Numbered from the stretch's first letter, positions 1 to 7,361 are shown. The stretch is 64,000 nucleotides of DNA from Clostridiaceae bacterium AM27-36LB (GCA_003480725.1 QUJQ01000004.1:321927-385926), one strand, 5' to 3'. Numbers and translations are program-made. The notes: generated by a model from the letters alone, not told the origin.

Positions 1-128
1 TCCTCTTCCTGAACATCATACACATGATAGCCTGCCGGTTCATATTCTTCTGCTGATACCGGAGTACTGATGCCAACAGTCAATATACTGATGCCTGCAA
101 GAAGTATCGCAAGTTGTCTCTTAATCAA
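1..128 (-). CDS. N-terminus of a secreted protein (cut by window edge)
   Basis: The reverse strand shows an AGGAGG Shine-Dalgarno site 6 nt before a TTG codon at 128, then 42 open codons to the window edge. The translation begins MIKRQLAILLAGISILTVG and continues to a likely signal-peptidase site after VSA, then an acidic stretch EEYEPAG. This is a classic Gram-positive signal peptide, so the product is exported. Nothing of the mature domain is visible and function cannot be assigned. It lies downstream of, and on the same strand as, the membrane protein at 202-1173, about 70 bp away, and may be co-transcribed with it. Confidence 0.6.
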   Translation of the reverse strand, partial: MIKRQLAILLAGISILTVGISTPVSAEEYEPAGYHVYDVQEE

Positions 129-201
129 TGGTCTCCTCCTTTCCTTCTCTTTTTGTAGGCCTACATATATATAACGAGATTACTTTTCTTTTTTGACACC
201 T

Positions 202-1173
202 TTATGCATTTTTTATAATAATATTCTCAATTATTTTTATAAATTCACTTTCTTCAATCATAGCTGAAACCGAATAATAGGTATTTAAATATTCAAAAGA
301 GGTTTGAAAATACATATTTCCATCTGAATCTTGATATTGATAAACAGGGATTGTCATCGACATGGATTCTATCTGAATAGCATTTTCTTCTTCACCATCT
401 ATCTTAAAATTAATACTTGATTCTGTACTGTCTTTACTAATATAAACATATATTTGTTTTTCATTGTAAACATACTGTAGTGTCGCTTCCTTATCATCCT
501 TTTTTATCCAATATTTCTGAAGAACCATCCCTTGAGGCTGATATCCAAACCTAACAGGCAACACTCCTAACTGATCTTCTATTTCCTGACAGACTTCTTC
601 CTCGTCATATCCACCATAAATATTTTCCTCGCTATTATCCACAATGATAGTACTTCCGTCACCGTTCTCCTTCTGGCTCACCACCGGCAGATACACTTTC
701 TTACCGGAGCCGACCATACCAACTCCCAGTGCAAGAATTGCCACCAGAGCTGCAGCAAGGGCAGCGCGCAGGCGAATACGTGGACGACGGGCGGTTTTCG
801 TATGATTCGATGCTGTAGATGTCTCAGTTGCACGGATCTCCACCACGTTACCCGCATCGTTACCCTCAGCATCGGATGCCACATCTTCTGCTTTTGCAGC
901 AGCTACTTCACTCGTAGTCGATTCCTCAGAAGCCGCCTTCACATGGCTATGAGCTGGCACTTCCGGCGTCAGTTCCTTGGCAATCTCCATGTCATGTTCG
1001 TCTTCTGCATCGACAAGTCCCAGTCGTTTTCGAATACTCTGCAGCTGGTCCATGGTTGCTTCTATATCTTTTAACTCTTCTGATTCCATGAGTTCTTTTA
1101 TTCGTTTATCGGCCATACGGTCCACGTCTTCGCTGATCCGGTCATCCAGCCATTTTTCGCTGTCGTGATTCAT
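202..1173 (-). CDS. Anti-sigma-like membrane protein with DUF4367-type extracellular domain
   Basis: A 323-aa single-pass protein. Residues 1-130 are acidic and low in hydrophobicity (cytoplasmic by topology). A transmembrane helix follows at about 136-156, after an Arg-rich stop, and residues 190-320 form an extracellular domain that resembles DUF4367, seen at the C-terminus of anti-sigma-factor-like proteins of clostridia. The Shine-Dalgarno GGGAGA precedes the ATG. The DNA coding for the external domain is visibly more AT-rich than the first half. A truncated ECF-sigma-like gene at 2353-2574 lies beyond murG. A former partnership is only inference. It is divergent from murG across about 95 bp. 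Confidence 0.75.
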   Translation of the reverse strand: MNHDSEKWLDDRISEDVDRMADKRIKELMESEELKDIEATMDQLQSIRKRLGLVDAEDEHDMEIAKELTPEVPAHSHVKAASEESTTSEVAAAKAEDVASDAEGNDAGNVVEIRATETSTASNHTKTARRPRIRLRAALAAALVAILALGVGMVGSGKKVYLPVVSQKENGDGSTIIVDNSEENIYGGYDEEEVCQEIEDQLGVLPVRFGYQPQGMVLQKYWIKKDDKEATLQYVYNEKQIYVYISKDSTESSINFKIDGEEENAIQIESMSMTIPVYQYQDSDGNMYFQTSFEYLNTYYSVSAMIEESEFIKIIENIIIKNA

Positions 1174-1268
1174 CGTATATCTCCCATCGCGCTATTCTTG
1201 ACTTTTCCCACCCATCACATATAATAATTACAGACTTCTGATATTTCCTACACAGGGAGGGTATTTTT

Positions 1269-2333
1269 ATGAAACGAATTATTCTTACCGGAGGCGGCAC
1301 TGCTGGTCACGTGACCCCGAATATTGCGCTGCTCCCCCGTCTGAAAGATGCTGGCTACGAAGTTTTCTACATCGGTTCCATTGATGGAATGGAGAAAAAG
1401 CTGATCGAAGCCCAGGGCATCCCTTACTATGGTATTGCCACCGGCAAGCTCCGGCGGTATTTTGATTTAAAAAATTTCACGGATCCATTCCGTGTGATCA
1501 AAGGTTTCACCCAGGCAATGCACCTGATGAAACAGTTAAAACCTGATGTTGTATTTTCCAAAGGCGGCTTCGTATCCGTTCCTGTGGTGATCGCTGCCGG
1601 ACGCAAGCATATTCCGGTCATCTGCCATGAATCCGACTTAACGCCGGGTCTTGCCAACAAGCTGACCATGCCGTCTGCTGCCAAGGTATGCTGCAACTTC
1701 CCGGAGACTCTGCAATATCTTCCACCGAAGAAAGCAGTCCTCACCGGTTGTCCCATCCGTAAAGAGCTTTCTGAAGGAAGCCGCGAAGCAGCCCTGAAGC
1801 TCACTGGATTTTCCGCTGACAGACCAGTTCTGATGGTTATGGGCGGAAGTCTTGGTGCTACTGCAGTGAACAAAGCGGTCCGCGATGCACTGCCTGAACT
1901 TCTGAAAGACTGGCAGATCATCCATCTGTGCGGCAAGGGAAAGCTGGACGAATCTCTGAAAGGCACTCCAGGCTATCTTCAGTTCGAATATGTGCAGAAA
2001 GAGCTGCCTGATCTCTTTGCCCTGTGCGATCTGGTCATCTCCAGAGCCGGAGCCAATGCGATCTGCGAGCTTCTGGCATTGAAGAAGCCGACTCTTCTGA
2101 TCCCGCTCTCTGCCAAGGCAAGCCGCGGCGATCAGATCCTGAATGCCCGTTCCTTCGAACGTCAGGGCTTCTCCATGGTTCTGGAGGAAGAAGAACTGAC
2201 AACAGAGAGTCTTCTCCATGCAGTCTCTGAGCTGAATGCTCACCGGGCAGATTATATTCATGCCATGGAAGCATCCCCGCAGTCCGATGCCATTGGAAAG
2301 ATCTTACAGCTTCTTGAGGAAGTTACCGCTTAA
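1269..2333 (+). CDS. murG: UDP-GlcNAc:MurNAc-pentapeptide-undecaprenol GlcNAc transferase MurG
   Basis: 354 aa, the usual MurG length. This peripheral membrane GT-B enzyme adds GlcNAc to lipid I to give lipid II at the inner face of the cytoplasmic membrane. The N-terminal glycine loop GGGTAGH (residues 8-14) and the second loop GGSLGA near residue 195 are present, as is the C-terminal SRAGANAICELLALKKP segment that binds UDP-GlcNAc. A strong GGGAGG site lies 6 nt before the ATG. The gene stands alone, outside a dcw cluster. A terminator hairpin contains its stop codon. Identification is secure from motifs and length. Confidence 0.97.
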   Translation: MKRIILTGGGTAGHVTPNIALLPRLKDAGYEVFYIGSIDGMEKKLIEAQGIPYYGIATGKLRRYFDLKNFTDPFRVIKGFTQAMHLMKQLKPDVVFSKGGFVSVPVVIAAGRKHIPVICHESDLTPGLANKLTMPSAAKVCCNFPETLQYLPPKKAVLTGCPIRKELSEGSREAALKLTGFSADRPVLMVMGGSLGATAVNKAVRDALPELLKDWQIIHLCGKGKLDESLKGTPGYLQFEYVQKELPDLFALCDLVISRAGANAICELLALKKPTLLIPLSAKASRGDQILNARSFERQGFSMVLEEEELTTESLLHAVSELNAHRADYIHAMEASPQSDAIGKILQLLEEVTA

Positions 2334-2350
2334 GGTAACTTCCCTTTTTA
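2319..2350 (+). terminator. Intrinsic terminator of murG, stop codon in the loop
   Basis: GAAGTTACC (2319-2327) pairs with GGTAACTTC (2334-2342), followed by CCTTTTTATTTT. The murG TAA (2331-2333) is in the 6-nt loop, so the last codons form the stem. Confidence 0.85.
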
Positions 2351-2352
2351 TT

Positions 2353-2574
2353 TTATCCATTTGGGTACTGTTCCTTGTACCGCTTTCGCAGCCATGTTCT
2401 GGTCTTCTCTTCAGGAACCTTCTCATAGTTTTCACCAAATTTATAAAAAGTTTCCTGAAGAACATCCTCTGCCTCATGCTTATCTTTCAGGTAGTCACAG
2501 CAATGCTTTAAGATCACTGTACCATATTTTACAAAGGATTCCGTAAGACGCCGATCCTTTTCATTCTTATACAC
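2353..2574 (-). pseudogene. Truncated ECF sigma-70 factor (region 2 only)
   Basis: A 73-codon frame from GTG. Residues 30-58 (KHEAEDVLQETFYKFGENYE) match sigma-70 region 2 of ECF factors (the DAEDVLQETF pattern). After TWL the frame ends in an unrelated RKRYKEQYPNG and stops. Sigma region 4 and the region 2.4 promoter-binding helix are absent, so the product cannot be a working sigma factor. It follows the HIT gene by 16 bp on the same strand. It may be a decayed relic or a short region-2 peptide. The DUF4367-type protein at 202-1173 is the kind of gene that often sits beside such sigma factors. Confidence 0.6.
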
Positions 2575-2590
2575 GCTACTAATATCCCCG

Positions 2591-3004
2591 TTACTCTCCG
2601 TCCACCAGACGTTTTACTTCAGCCATGTCCTCTGGCGTGGTCTCGCCCGGCTCCCACAGAATACCAGCGTTGTCATTCTCATAACGCGGGATCAAATGCA
2701 TATGGAAATGAAATACAGTCTGACCGGCAGCCTCTCCGTTGTTCTGTACCAGATTAAATCCGTCTGCTCCCAGCGCAGCCTTCATCTTGCCAGCCATTTT
2801 CTTTGCCACCAGAATTGCCTTCTGTGCAGTCTCATCATCCAGCTCAAACAGATTTGCAAAATGATTCTTCGGCAGCAGAAGCGCATGTCCTCTTGTAGCC
2901 GGACCCAGATCCAGGATCACACGAAAGTCCTCATCCTCATAAAGTGTGGTGGACGGAATCTCACCATTGGCGATCTTACAAAAAATACAATTACAGTCTT
3001 TCAT
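2591..3004 (-). CDS. HIT family hydrolase (HINT-like)
   Basis: 137 aa. The histidine triad HFHMH (residues 99-103) within the family pattern is intact, and the N-terminal CNCIFCKI supplies cysteines typical of zinc-binding bacterial HIT proteins. Members hydrolyse or transfer nucleotides from purine mononucleotide conjugates (AMP-lysine type). The physiological substrate here is unknown. The start is supported by AAAGGATG upstream. It is divergent from the histidine kinase, and the shared spacer carries two 0A boxes. Confidence 0.95.
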   Translation of the reverse strand: MKDCNCIFCKIANGEIPSTTLYEDEDFRVILDLGPATRGHALLLPKNHFANLFELDDETAQKAILVAKKMAGKMKAALGADGFNLVQNNGEAAGQTVFHFHMHLIPRYENDNAGILWEPGETTPEDMAEVKRLVDGE

Positions 3005-3071
3005 TTCCTAACATCCTTTCTATTCTTTCTAAAGAAATTTTATAATTTCTTTTCTATATAAAATGGCATTG

Positions 3072-3090
3072 TTTGTCGACATTTGTCGAA
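3072..3090. promoter_or_regulatory. Tandem Spo0A (0A) boxes
   Basis: TTTGTCGAC (3072-3080) and TTTGTCGAA (3082-3090) contain TGTCGAC and TGTCGAA with a 10-bp period, one helical turn. TGNCGAA is the known 0A-box core. They lie just upstream of the kinase promoter. Confidence 0.6.
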
Positions 3091-3099
3091 CGAATTTTA

Positions 3100-3128
3100 T
3101 TGCCATTTTTTGACATGTCTGCTATATT
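3100..3128 (+). promoter_or_regulatory. Candidate sigma-A promoter of the orphan kinase
   Basis: TTGCCA (3100-3105), 17-bp spacer, TATATT (3123-3128). The predicted transcript start would leave a very short leader before the Shine-Dalgarno at about 3136. Confidence 0.45.
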
Positions 3129-3148
3129 CTGATTCAGGGAGTGATACT

Positions 3149-3895
3149 ATGATGACATACGAAGAACAGGAAAAAATTGAACGTCTGGTCGCCAAAGATG
3201 AAAATGCGCAGAAACTGATCACCGCGCTTCGCGACGATTACCACATGGCTCTGTCGCAGATCTCTCATGAGATCCGCAATCCGCTGACCTATATCGACAG
3301 TTCGGTACAGTGGATCCAGAAAATGCATCCGGAAGTAGAGCATTTTGAATTCTGGGACCAGATAAAAAATGACCTGCAATATATGCGGGTCCTTCTCGAT
3401 GATATCTCTGCGTTTAATAACGGAGACAAACTGAATATCTGCAAGATCGACCCTGTGGAATTTGCCTGTGACCTGAAGGATACGCTCCTTCCCGAGCTGC
3501 TGGCTCACCACATTCCACTGCTGTTGAAGCTTGATAACACTTACCCTGATTTTTATGCAGATCCTGTCCGCCTGAAACAGGTATTTATCAATCTGCTCAC
3601 CAACGCCATCGACTCCATTGAGGAACGGGGCCGGATCACATTGAAGATCTTCACCCACAACAAACGGATGCTGCTGGCAGTCCGTGACAATGGCTGTGGC
3701 ATCCCTCCTGAGGATCAGGAATCCATCTTCCAGCCCTTCGTCACACACAAGGAACATGGAACCGGTCTGGGTCTTGCCATTGTGCGCCGTATCGTTGTGG
3801 CTCATGGCGGTACGATCCATCTGAATTCCACTGTCGGAAAAGGAAGCGAATTCCAGATCTATCTGCCGTTACTTCCTGCTCCGAGATTCTATTGA
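3149..3895 (+). CDS. Orphan soluble histidine kinase (sporulation-kinase-like)
   Basis: 248 aa from the ATG at 3149, chosen because CAGGGAGTG lies just before it. The frame is open further upstream, but that part overlaps the promoter and 0A boxes. There is a HisKA H-box SQISHEIRNPLTYI (His about 40), N-box FINLLTNAIDS, G1 DNGCGIP, and G2 HGTGLGLAIV. No transmembrane segment, PAS or HAMP domain precedes the kinase core, and no response regulator is adjacent. This architecture resembles orphan kinases that feed Spo0A. The 0A boxes upstream would make it a feedback element. The role is inference, the kinase assignment is firm. Confidence 0.85.
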   Translation: MMTYEEQEKIERLVAKDENAQKLITALRDDYHMALSQISHEIRNPLTYIDSSVQWIQKMHPEVEHFEFWDQIKNDLQYMRVLLDDISAFNNGDKLNICKIDPVEFACDLKDTLLPELLAHHIPLLLKLDNTYPDFYADPVRLKQVFINLLTNAIDSIEERGRITLKIFTHNKRMLLAVRDNGCGIPPEDQESIFQPFVTHKEHGTGLGLAIVRRIVVAHGGTIHLNSTVGKGSEFQIYLPLLPAPRFY

Positions 3896-4245
3896 CCGAT
3901 AAACATCTCCAGCTTCCAGTCGGGGTGCGGCCGGCATTTTTCTGAGTCTGCATCTTCCAGAGAAATGTATTCCAAAAGCCGCTCCGGCTGCTGCAGGAGT
4001 TCTAATTTCCGCTCTCTGCCCAGTCGCTTGATCCGATATTCAATTCTCGCCGCCAGCGGCCAGTCCTCTGTCTCCCATACCATCTCTAAAGTCTGGATCT
4101 GTCGGCTCTTCGTGTATTTTGCACCGTTTTTCTTCTTATAATAGTGCTCGTTCATCCGATGCCCCAGGTCCTTCGCAATCCCGGTATACAACGAATCGTC
4201 CTTACATCGCACCATATATACATATGCCATTCGGTGCTTCACCAC
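3889..4245 (-). CDS. GIY-YIG nuclease superfamily protein (YhbQ/YazA-like)
   Basis: 118 aa. The core YVYMVRCKDDSLYTGIAKDL carries the GIY-YIG signature in the form VYM...LYTGI, followed by the conserved RMNEH helix and the family's C-terminal EYRIKRLGRERK. Stand-alone single-domain members such as YhbQ/YazA are widespread. Their substrates are poorly known. Starts: two GTG codons near 4245 or the ATG at 4230. The Shine-Dalgarno (AGGAAG) does not decide. It overlaps the end of the convergent kinase by 7 bp. Confidence 0.9.
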   Translation of the reverse strand: MVKHRMAYVYMVRCKDDSLYTGIAKDLGHRMNEHYYKKKNGAKYTKSRQIQTLEMVWETEDWPLAARIEYRIKRLGRERKLELLQQPERLLEYISLEDADSEKCRPHPDWKLEMFIGQ

Positions 4246-4352
4246 GCTTCCTGCTATGTTTTCCTCGCAAGTATACGTTTATATTAGTCTACCTGCTGTA
4301 AAAAATCCAGTGTTTTTTTATAGTTGCGTGCTACGATTCTAAACCTGCACCT

Positions 4353-4504
4353 TACCTATTCAGAGCCACATTCGCAAAATCGCCTCTTCGAGGCTTTACT
4401 TTTGCTCATGTATGGCTTCTCGCCATATACATGCCCGTAAATATGTGCCATCATGCAAGCATGAGGCGCATATTTACGGGCATGTGCATGGCTCTGAATA
4501 GGTA
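4353..4504 (+). repeat. Nested palindromic repeat element, copy 1 (152 bp)
   Basis: Outer arms TACCTATTCAGAGCCA (4353-4368) and TGGCTCTGAATAGGTA (4489-4504) are perfect inverted repeats. Inside are three further hairpins in series: GCAAAA/TTTTGC around GCCTCTTCGAGGC, CATGTATGGC/GCCATATACATG, and a 17-bp stem GCCCGTAAATATGTGCC with GGCGCATATTTACGGGC whose tip is TCATGCAAGCATGA. Most of the 313-bp gene-free stretch between the GIY-YIG gene and the tRNA is this element. Copy 2 at 7139-7302 has the same architecture and core arms. Confidence 0.8.
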
Positions 4505-4559
4505 GCAAAAAAAAGAACACCGCCCCCGGGCTCTACATCCCAAAAACAGTGCTCTGCAA

Positions 4560-4632
4560 TGCGCCTCCAGGGGCTCGAACCCTGGACACCCTGATTAAGA
4601 GTCAGGTGCTCTACCAACTGAGCTAGAAGCGC
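4560..4632 (-). tRNA. tRNA-Lys (anticodon CTT)
   Basis: The reverse strand folds into a full cloverleaf: acceptor GCGCTTC/GAGGCGC, D arm GCTCAGTTGGTAGAGC, anticodon arm CCTGA-CTCTTAA-TCAGG with CTT at positions 34-36, T arm CAGGG-TTCGAGC-CCTG with a closing pair, discriminator A. CCA is not encoded. The anticodon reads AAG, so the identity is lysine. Confidence 0.95.
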
Positions 4633-4738
4633 ATACGGTATAAATTTGTGTTGTTCAGCGAACAAAACATATTATACGGTATGGTTGCAAAAAATGCAAC
4701 CCTTTTTTTATATTTTTTTTACTTTTTCTTCAGATTTC

Positions 4739-5383
4739 TTATCTGACAGCAATCAGCTTATGGATCGGATTGCCTTTAGAAGAGAATTTCTCCTCATATT
4801 CTGTCATAACATTTCCCTGACACAGTTCCTCATCATGATGAAGGTCGTAGGTTACCGCATCCAGCTTCCAACCAGCCTCCTTCACAGATTCCACTGAGAA
4901 ATCGAACAGGGGACGGTTGTCCGTCTTGAATTCCACTCTGCCATCTGCTTTCAGGATCACATTGTATCTTGCAAAGAACTCCTTGCTGGTCAATCTTCTC
5001 TTGGCATGGCGATCCTTCGGCCACGGATCGGAGAAATTCAGATAGATCCGGTCTACCTCTCCTGCCCCGAATACCTTTGTGATGGCTTCTGCGTCCATTC
5101 GCACAAAACGGATATTGGCAAGCGGTGTCTCCATCTCCAACATCTTCTCCAGTGCACGGATCAGCACACTTGAGTATTTCTCAATTCCGACATAATTGAT
5201 ATCCGGGTTCTTTGCCGCCAGTTCCATCAGAAAACGACCCTTCCCCATTCCTATCTCTATATGAATCGGATGATCGTTTCCGAATATGTCATGCCAGCTT
5301 CCTGCACGCGTCTCTTCTTCATGTACCACATAGATACTTTCCTGAATCGCCTCACGGGATCCCTTTACATTTCTAAGGCGCAT
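4739..5383 (-). CDS. trmB: tRNA (guanine-N7)-methyltransferase TrmB
   Basis: 214 aa, normal TrmB length. It methylates G46 in the variable loop of tRNAs with SAM. The SAM-binding loop HIEIGMGKGRFL near residues 42-53, the acidic IEKY strand end, and the family motif NFSDPWPKDRHAKRRL (about 115-130) are all intact. The start is set by GGGAGG before ATATG. It sits beside tRNA-Lys on the same strand, which may be coincidental. Confidence 0.96.
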   Translation of the reverse strand: MRLRNVKGSREAIQESIYVVHEEETRAGSWHDIFGNDHPIHIEIGMGKGRFLMELAAKNPDINYVGIEKYSSVLIRALEKMLEMETPLANIRFVRMDAEAITKVFGAGEVDRIYLNFSDPWPKDRHAKRRLTSKEFFARYNVILKADGRVEFKTDNRPLFDFSVESVKEAGWKLDAVTYDLHHDEELCQGNVMTEYEEKFSSKGNPIHKLIAVR

Positions 5384-5886
5384 ATGTTCCTCCCTTTCCT
5401 CTTTTCAGTCTTTTTCAAACAGCATTTATTGTACACGATTGTAACGTGTCTGAAAAGGATTTTTTTCACAAAAATATTATATTTATCTGAAAATATCTAC
5501 ATATTTTTGATATTTTAAGTGTCAAGCATTTTACACAACTTTTTCCGAAACCTGTCTGTTTTATCAATAAATTACAAAACATCTGTTTTGTTTGCCTCTT
5601 TTTAGAGACCCTCCATTTTCCCCAAAAAATGTGGATAATGTGGATAACTTTGTGAATAACTCGATTTTACCTTATTTTTCAGGGTGCAAAATGTGGATAT
5701 TATTGTGGGAAGTGTGGGGAAATCAGGAATAAGTTTTTTGTTCTTTCATTTTTTTGTGCATAATGTCTATCCATGAATTTGTCAATTCTTTTTTCATAAA
5801 AATATATTTGCAGATAATTTACATGAATTTTACGTCAATTCTTCCATCCACCATTCATCCATGTAAGTCGAGTTACAACGCCGTCG
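5384..5886. other. Gene-free AT-rich stretch, about 500 bp
   Basis: No credible coding frame with a ribosome-binding site on either strand. The sequence is AT-rich, with T-runs and A-runs, and holds a cluster of DnaA-box-like sites (listed separately). TrmB transcription starts leftwards from its edge, and the rubrerythrin terminator closes the right edge. Confidence 0.6.
5630..5700 (+). promoter_or_regulatory. Cluster of four DnaA-box-like 9-mers
   Basis: TGTGGATAA at 5630-5638 and 5639-5647, abutting, TGTGAATAA at 5651-5659, and TGTGGATAT at 5692-5700. The first two are exact complements of the TTATCCACA consensus. The others differ by one base. All are in the same orientation. No dnaA or dnaN gene is nearby, so this looks like a remote DnaA-box cluster, not the main origin. 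Confidence 0.6.
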
Positions 5887-5920
5887 AAAAAAGGGCTGCC
5901 GCATGACTGCGACAACCCTT
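5887..5920 (-). terminator. Terminator of the rubrerythrin gene
   Basis: On the minus strand AAGGGTTGTCGCAG, loop TCAT, GCGGCAGCCCTT and then TTTTTT. Confidence 0.85.
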
Positions 5921-5955
5921 TATATAGGAAGCTATTTTCTTATTATCGTTTTGGA

Positions 5956-6498
5956 TTAACCGAAGTATCTCTTCAGAAGACCCTCGAATGCTTTTCCGTG
6001 ACGAGCCTCGTCTTTTGCCATCTCATGAACAGTATCATGAATTGCATCCAGGTTAGCTGCTTTTGCACGTTTTGCAAGATCAAATTTACCTTCGGTTGCA
6101 CCATGCTCTGCTGCAACTCTCAGCTCCAGGTTCTTCTTGGTGCTGTCGGTAACAACCTCGCCCAGAAGCTCTGCAAATTTAGCTGCATGCTCAGCCTCTT
6201 CGTAAGCTGCTTTCTCCCAGTACAGACCGATCTCCGGATATCCCTCTCTATGAGCTACACGAGCCATTGCCAGATACATACCAACCTCAGAACATTCGCC
6301 GTTGAAGTTTGCTCTCAGATCCTCAAGGATGTCCTCGCTAACGCCCTTTGCAACACCTACAACATGCTCTGCTGCCCAGGTCATTCCCTCTTCCTGCTTT
6401 TTAAACTTGCTTGCCGGAACTCCGCACTGTGGACATTTCTCCGGTGCCTGCTCTCCTTCATAAATGTAACCGCATACTGTACATACCCATTTTGCCAT
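5956..6498 (-). CDS. Rubrerythrin, reverse type (rubredoxin domain first)
   Basis: 180 aa. A rubredoxin-like iron centre comes first (Cys 6, 9, 22, 25 in CTVCGY and CPQCG), followed by a ferritin-like diiron domain with the paired helices [25 protein letters not shown] and [14 protein letters not shown] supplying Glu and His ligands. Such proteins reduce hydrogen peroxide in the cytoplasm of anaerobes, taking electrons from NAD(P)H via rubredoxin-type partners. Domain order is inverted relative to classic rubrerythrin. The gene follows the Fur/PerR gene and has its own promoter with a palindromic Fur/PerR box, so peroxide induction by loss of PerR binding is the likely control. Confidence 0.95.
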   Translation of the reverse strand: MAKWVCTVCGYIYEGEQAPEKCPQCGVPASKFKKQEEGMTWAAEHVVGVAKGVSEDILEDLRANFNGECSEVGMYLAMARVAHREGYPEIGLYWEKAAYEEAEHAAKFAELLGEVVTDSTKKNLELRVAAEHGATEGKFDLAKRAKAANLDAIHDTVHEMAKDEARHGKAFEGLLKRYFG

Positions 6499-6553
6499 GA
6501 TTTTGTTCTCCTTTTCTTTTTTTGATTTATATTGCTTTATTGTTTTCTTTCTT

Positions 6554-6572
6554 AACAGTAATCATTACTGTT
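6554..6572. promoter_or_regulatory. Fur/PerR-type operator of rubrerythrin
   Basis: AACAGTAAT-C-ATTACTGTT, a perfect 9-1-9 palindrome in the form of the Fur/PerR box (consensus TTATAATNATTATAA). It begins 7 bp downstream of the -10 hexamer, so a bound repressor would cover the transcription start. Confidence 0.8.
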
Positions 6573-6578
6573 ACCGTT

Positions 6579-6607
6579 ATTATACCTAGTTGATTGCCTT
6601 TTGTCAA
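6579..6607 (-). promoter_or_regulatory. Consensus sigma-A promoter of rubrerythrin
   Basis: On the minus strand TTGACA (6607-6602), 17-bp spacer, TATAAT (6584-6579). Both hexamers match consensus exactly. Confidence 0.85.
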
Positions 6608-6617
6608 TAGGTATTTT

Positions 6618-7007
6618 TTAATTCTCTGTTTTTTTACAATCCTTGCAGATTCCATAGAATTCCATCCTGCATTCGTGGATCTCTCCGCCATCCCACAGCT
6701 TGTTCGCTTCAGCGACCGGGCTATCCACCGGTACCATCATATCCATGACCCGTCCACATCTGCGGCAGACAAAATGATTGTGCGGTGTGACCCTGGCATC
6801 GAACCGGTCCGCTCCGTCTGTCGTGATCTTCTGAATCTCACCGATCTCTACTAATAAAGAAAGATTCCGATATATTGTTCCCAGACTGATATTCGGATAT
6901 TCCTCACGGATGCTGGTGTAGATCATATCCGCAGTCGGATGATCCTCACGTCCGCACAGGTAGTTCTTAATGGATTCCCGCTGTTTGCTGTATCTCAGAA
7001 CTGCCAT
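6618..7007 (-). CDS. perR: Fur family repressor, PerR-like
   Basis: 129 aa from the ATG at 7007. AGGAGG lies 8 nt upstream, while an ATG two codons earlier is too close to it. Winged-helix DNA-binding half (residues 1-80, with ADMIYTSIREEYPNISLGTIYRNLSLL in the family's recognition region), then the dimer and metal domain with paired zinc cysteines CRRC and CKDC. PerR is inferred from the adjoining rubrerythrin and the operator. Fur or Zur remain possible because the metal specificity cannot be read here. Its own promoter region also has a partial box, suggesting autoregulation. Confidence 0.88.
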   Translation of the reverse strand: MAVLRYSKQRESIKNYLCGREDHPTADMIYTSIREEYPNISLGTIYRNLSLLVEIGEIQKITTDGADRFDARVTPHNHFVCRRCGRVMDMMVPVDSPVAEANKLWDGGEIHECRMEFYGICKDCKKTEN

Positions 7008-7029
7008 TTGCATCCCTCCTTTAACGATA

Positions 7030-7079
7030 TCAATAATTGTTACTGACATTATTATAGTATTTACCATTATAAATGTCAA
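7030..7079 (-). promoter_or_regulatory. perR promoter with partial Fur-type box
   Basis: Minus strand TTGACA (7079-7074), 17-bp spacer, TATAAT (7056-7051). Directly downstream, TCAGTAACAATTATTGATA is an imperfect inverted repeat of the Fur/PerR kind, placed as in the rubrerythrin promoter. Confidence 0.65.
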
Positions 7080-7138
7080 GAAAATTAGTAATCATTTTCA
7101 TAAATCCGCATGGCTATCTATTTCAAACTATTTCAAAC

Positions 7139-7302
7139 TATTTCAAACGTTCAGAGCCATTCATAACATAGCCATCCCTTTAGGGCTGTCTATGTTATTC
7201 ATTTAGGGCTCTCGCCCTATGGATTTATAAAAGAAGCAGCCTGCAAGCAAGCTTTCATCTGCTTCTTTTTATAAATCCGCATGGCTCTGAACGTTTGAAA
7301 TA
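7139..7302 (+). repeat. Nested palindromic repeat element, copy 2 (164 bp)
   Basis: Perfect outer inverted repeat of 22 bp (7139-7160 and 7281-7302) containing TTCAGAGCCAT and ATGGCTCTGAA. Inside: ATAACATAG/CTATGTTAT stem, a short AGGGCTCTCGCCCT hairpin, and a 19-bp stem GGATTTATAAAAGAAGCAG with CTGCTTCTTTTTATAAATCC around a TGCAAGCA tip. Three direct TATTTCAAAC units (7119-7148) run into its left arm. The gene-free spacer between perR and the next gene (about 425 bp) holds only promoters and this element. Same order of sub-hairpins as copy 1. Confidence 0.8.
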
Positions 7303-7332
7303 TTAACATTTCGTAAACAAATCCCCGTTTAG

Positions 7333-7361
7333 TTGACAAATTACTACAACCTTGTTATACT
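7333..7361 (+). promoter_or_regulatory. Sigma-A promoter of the NlpC/P60 gene
   Basis: TTGACA (7333-7338), 17-bp spacer, TATACT (7356-7361). It leaves a leader of roughly 65 nt before the start codon. Confidence 0.8.

Noticed and set aside
5630..5700. Chromosomal origin of replication
   Set aside because: DnaA boxes are present but there is no dnaA, dnaN, rpmH or gyr gene and no obvious unwinding trio pattern nearby. A remote DnaA cluster is the safer reading.
7105..7302. CRISPR array (repeated TATTTCAAAC units and hairpins)
   Set aside because: Only three short abutting direct units with no spacers, and the rest is an inverted-repeat element. No cas genes in the window.
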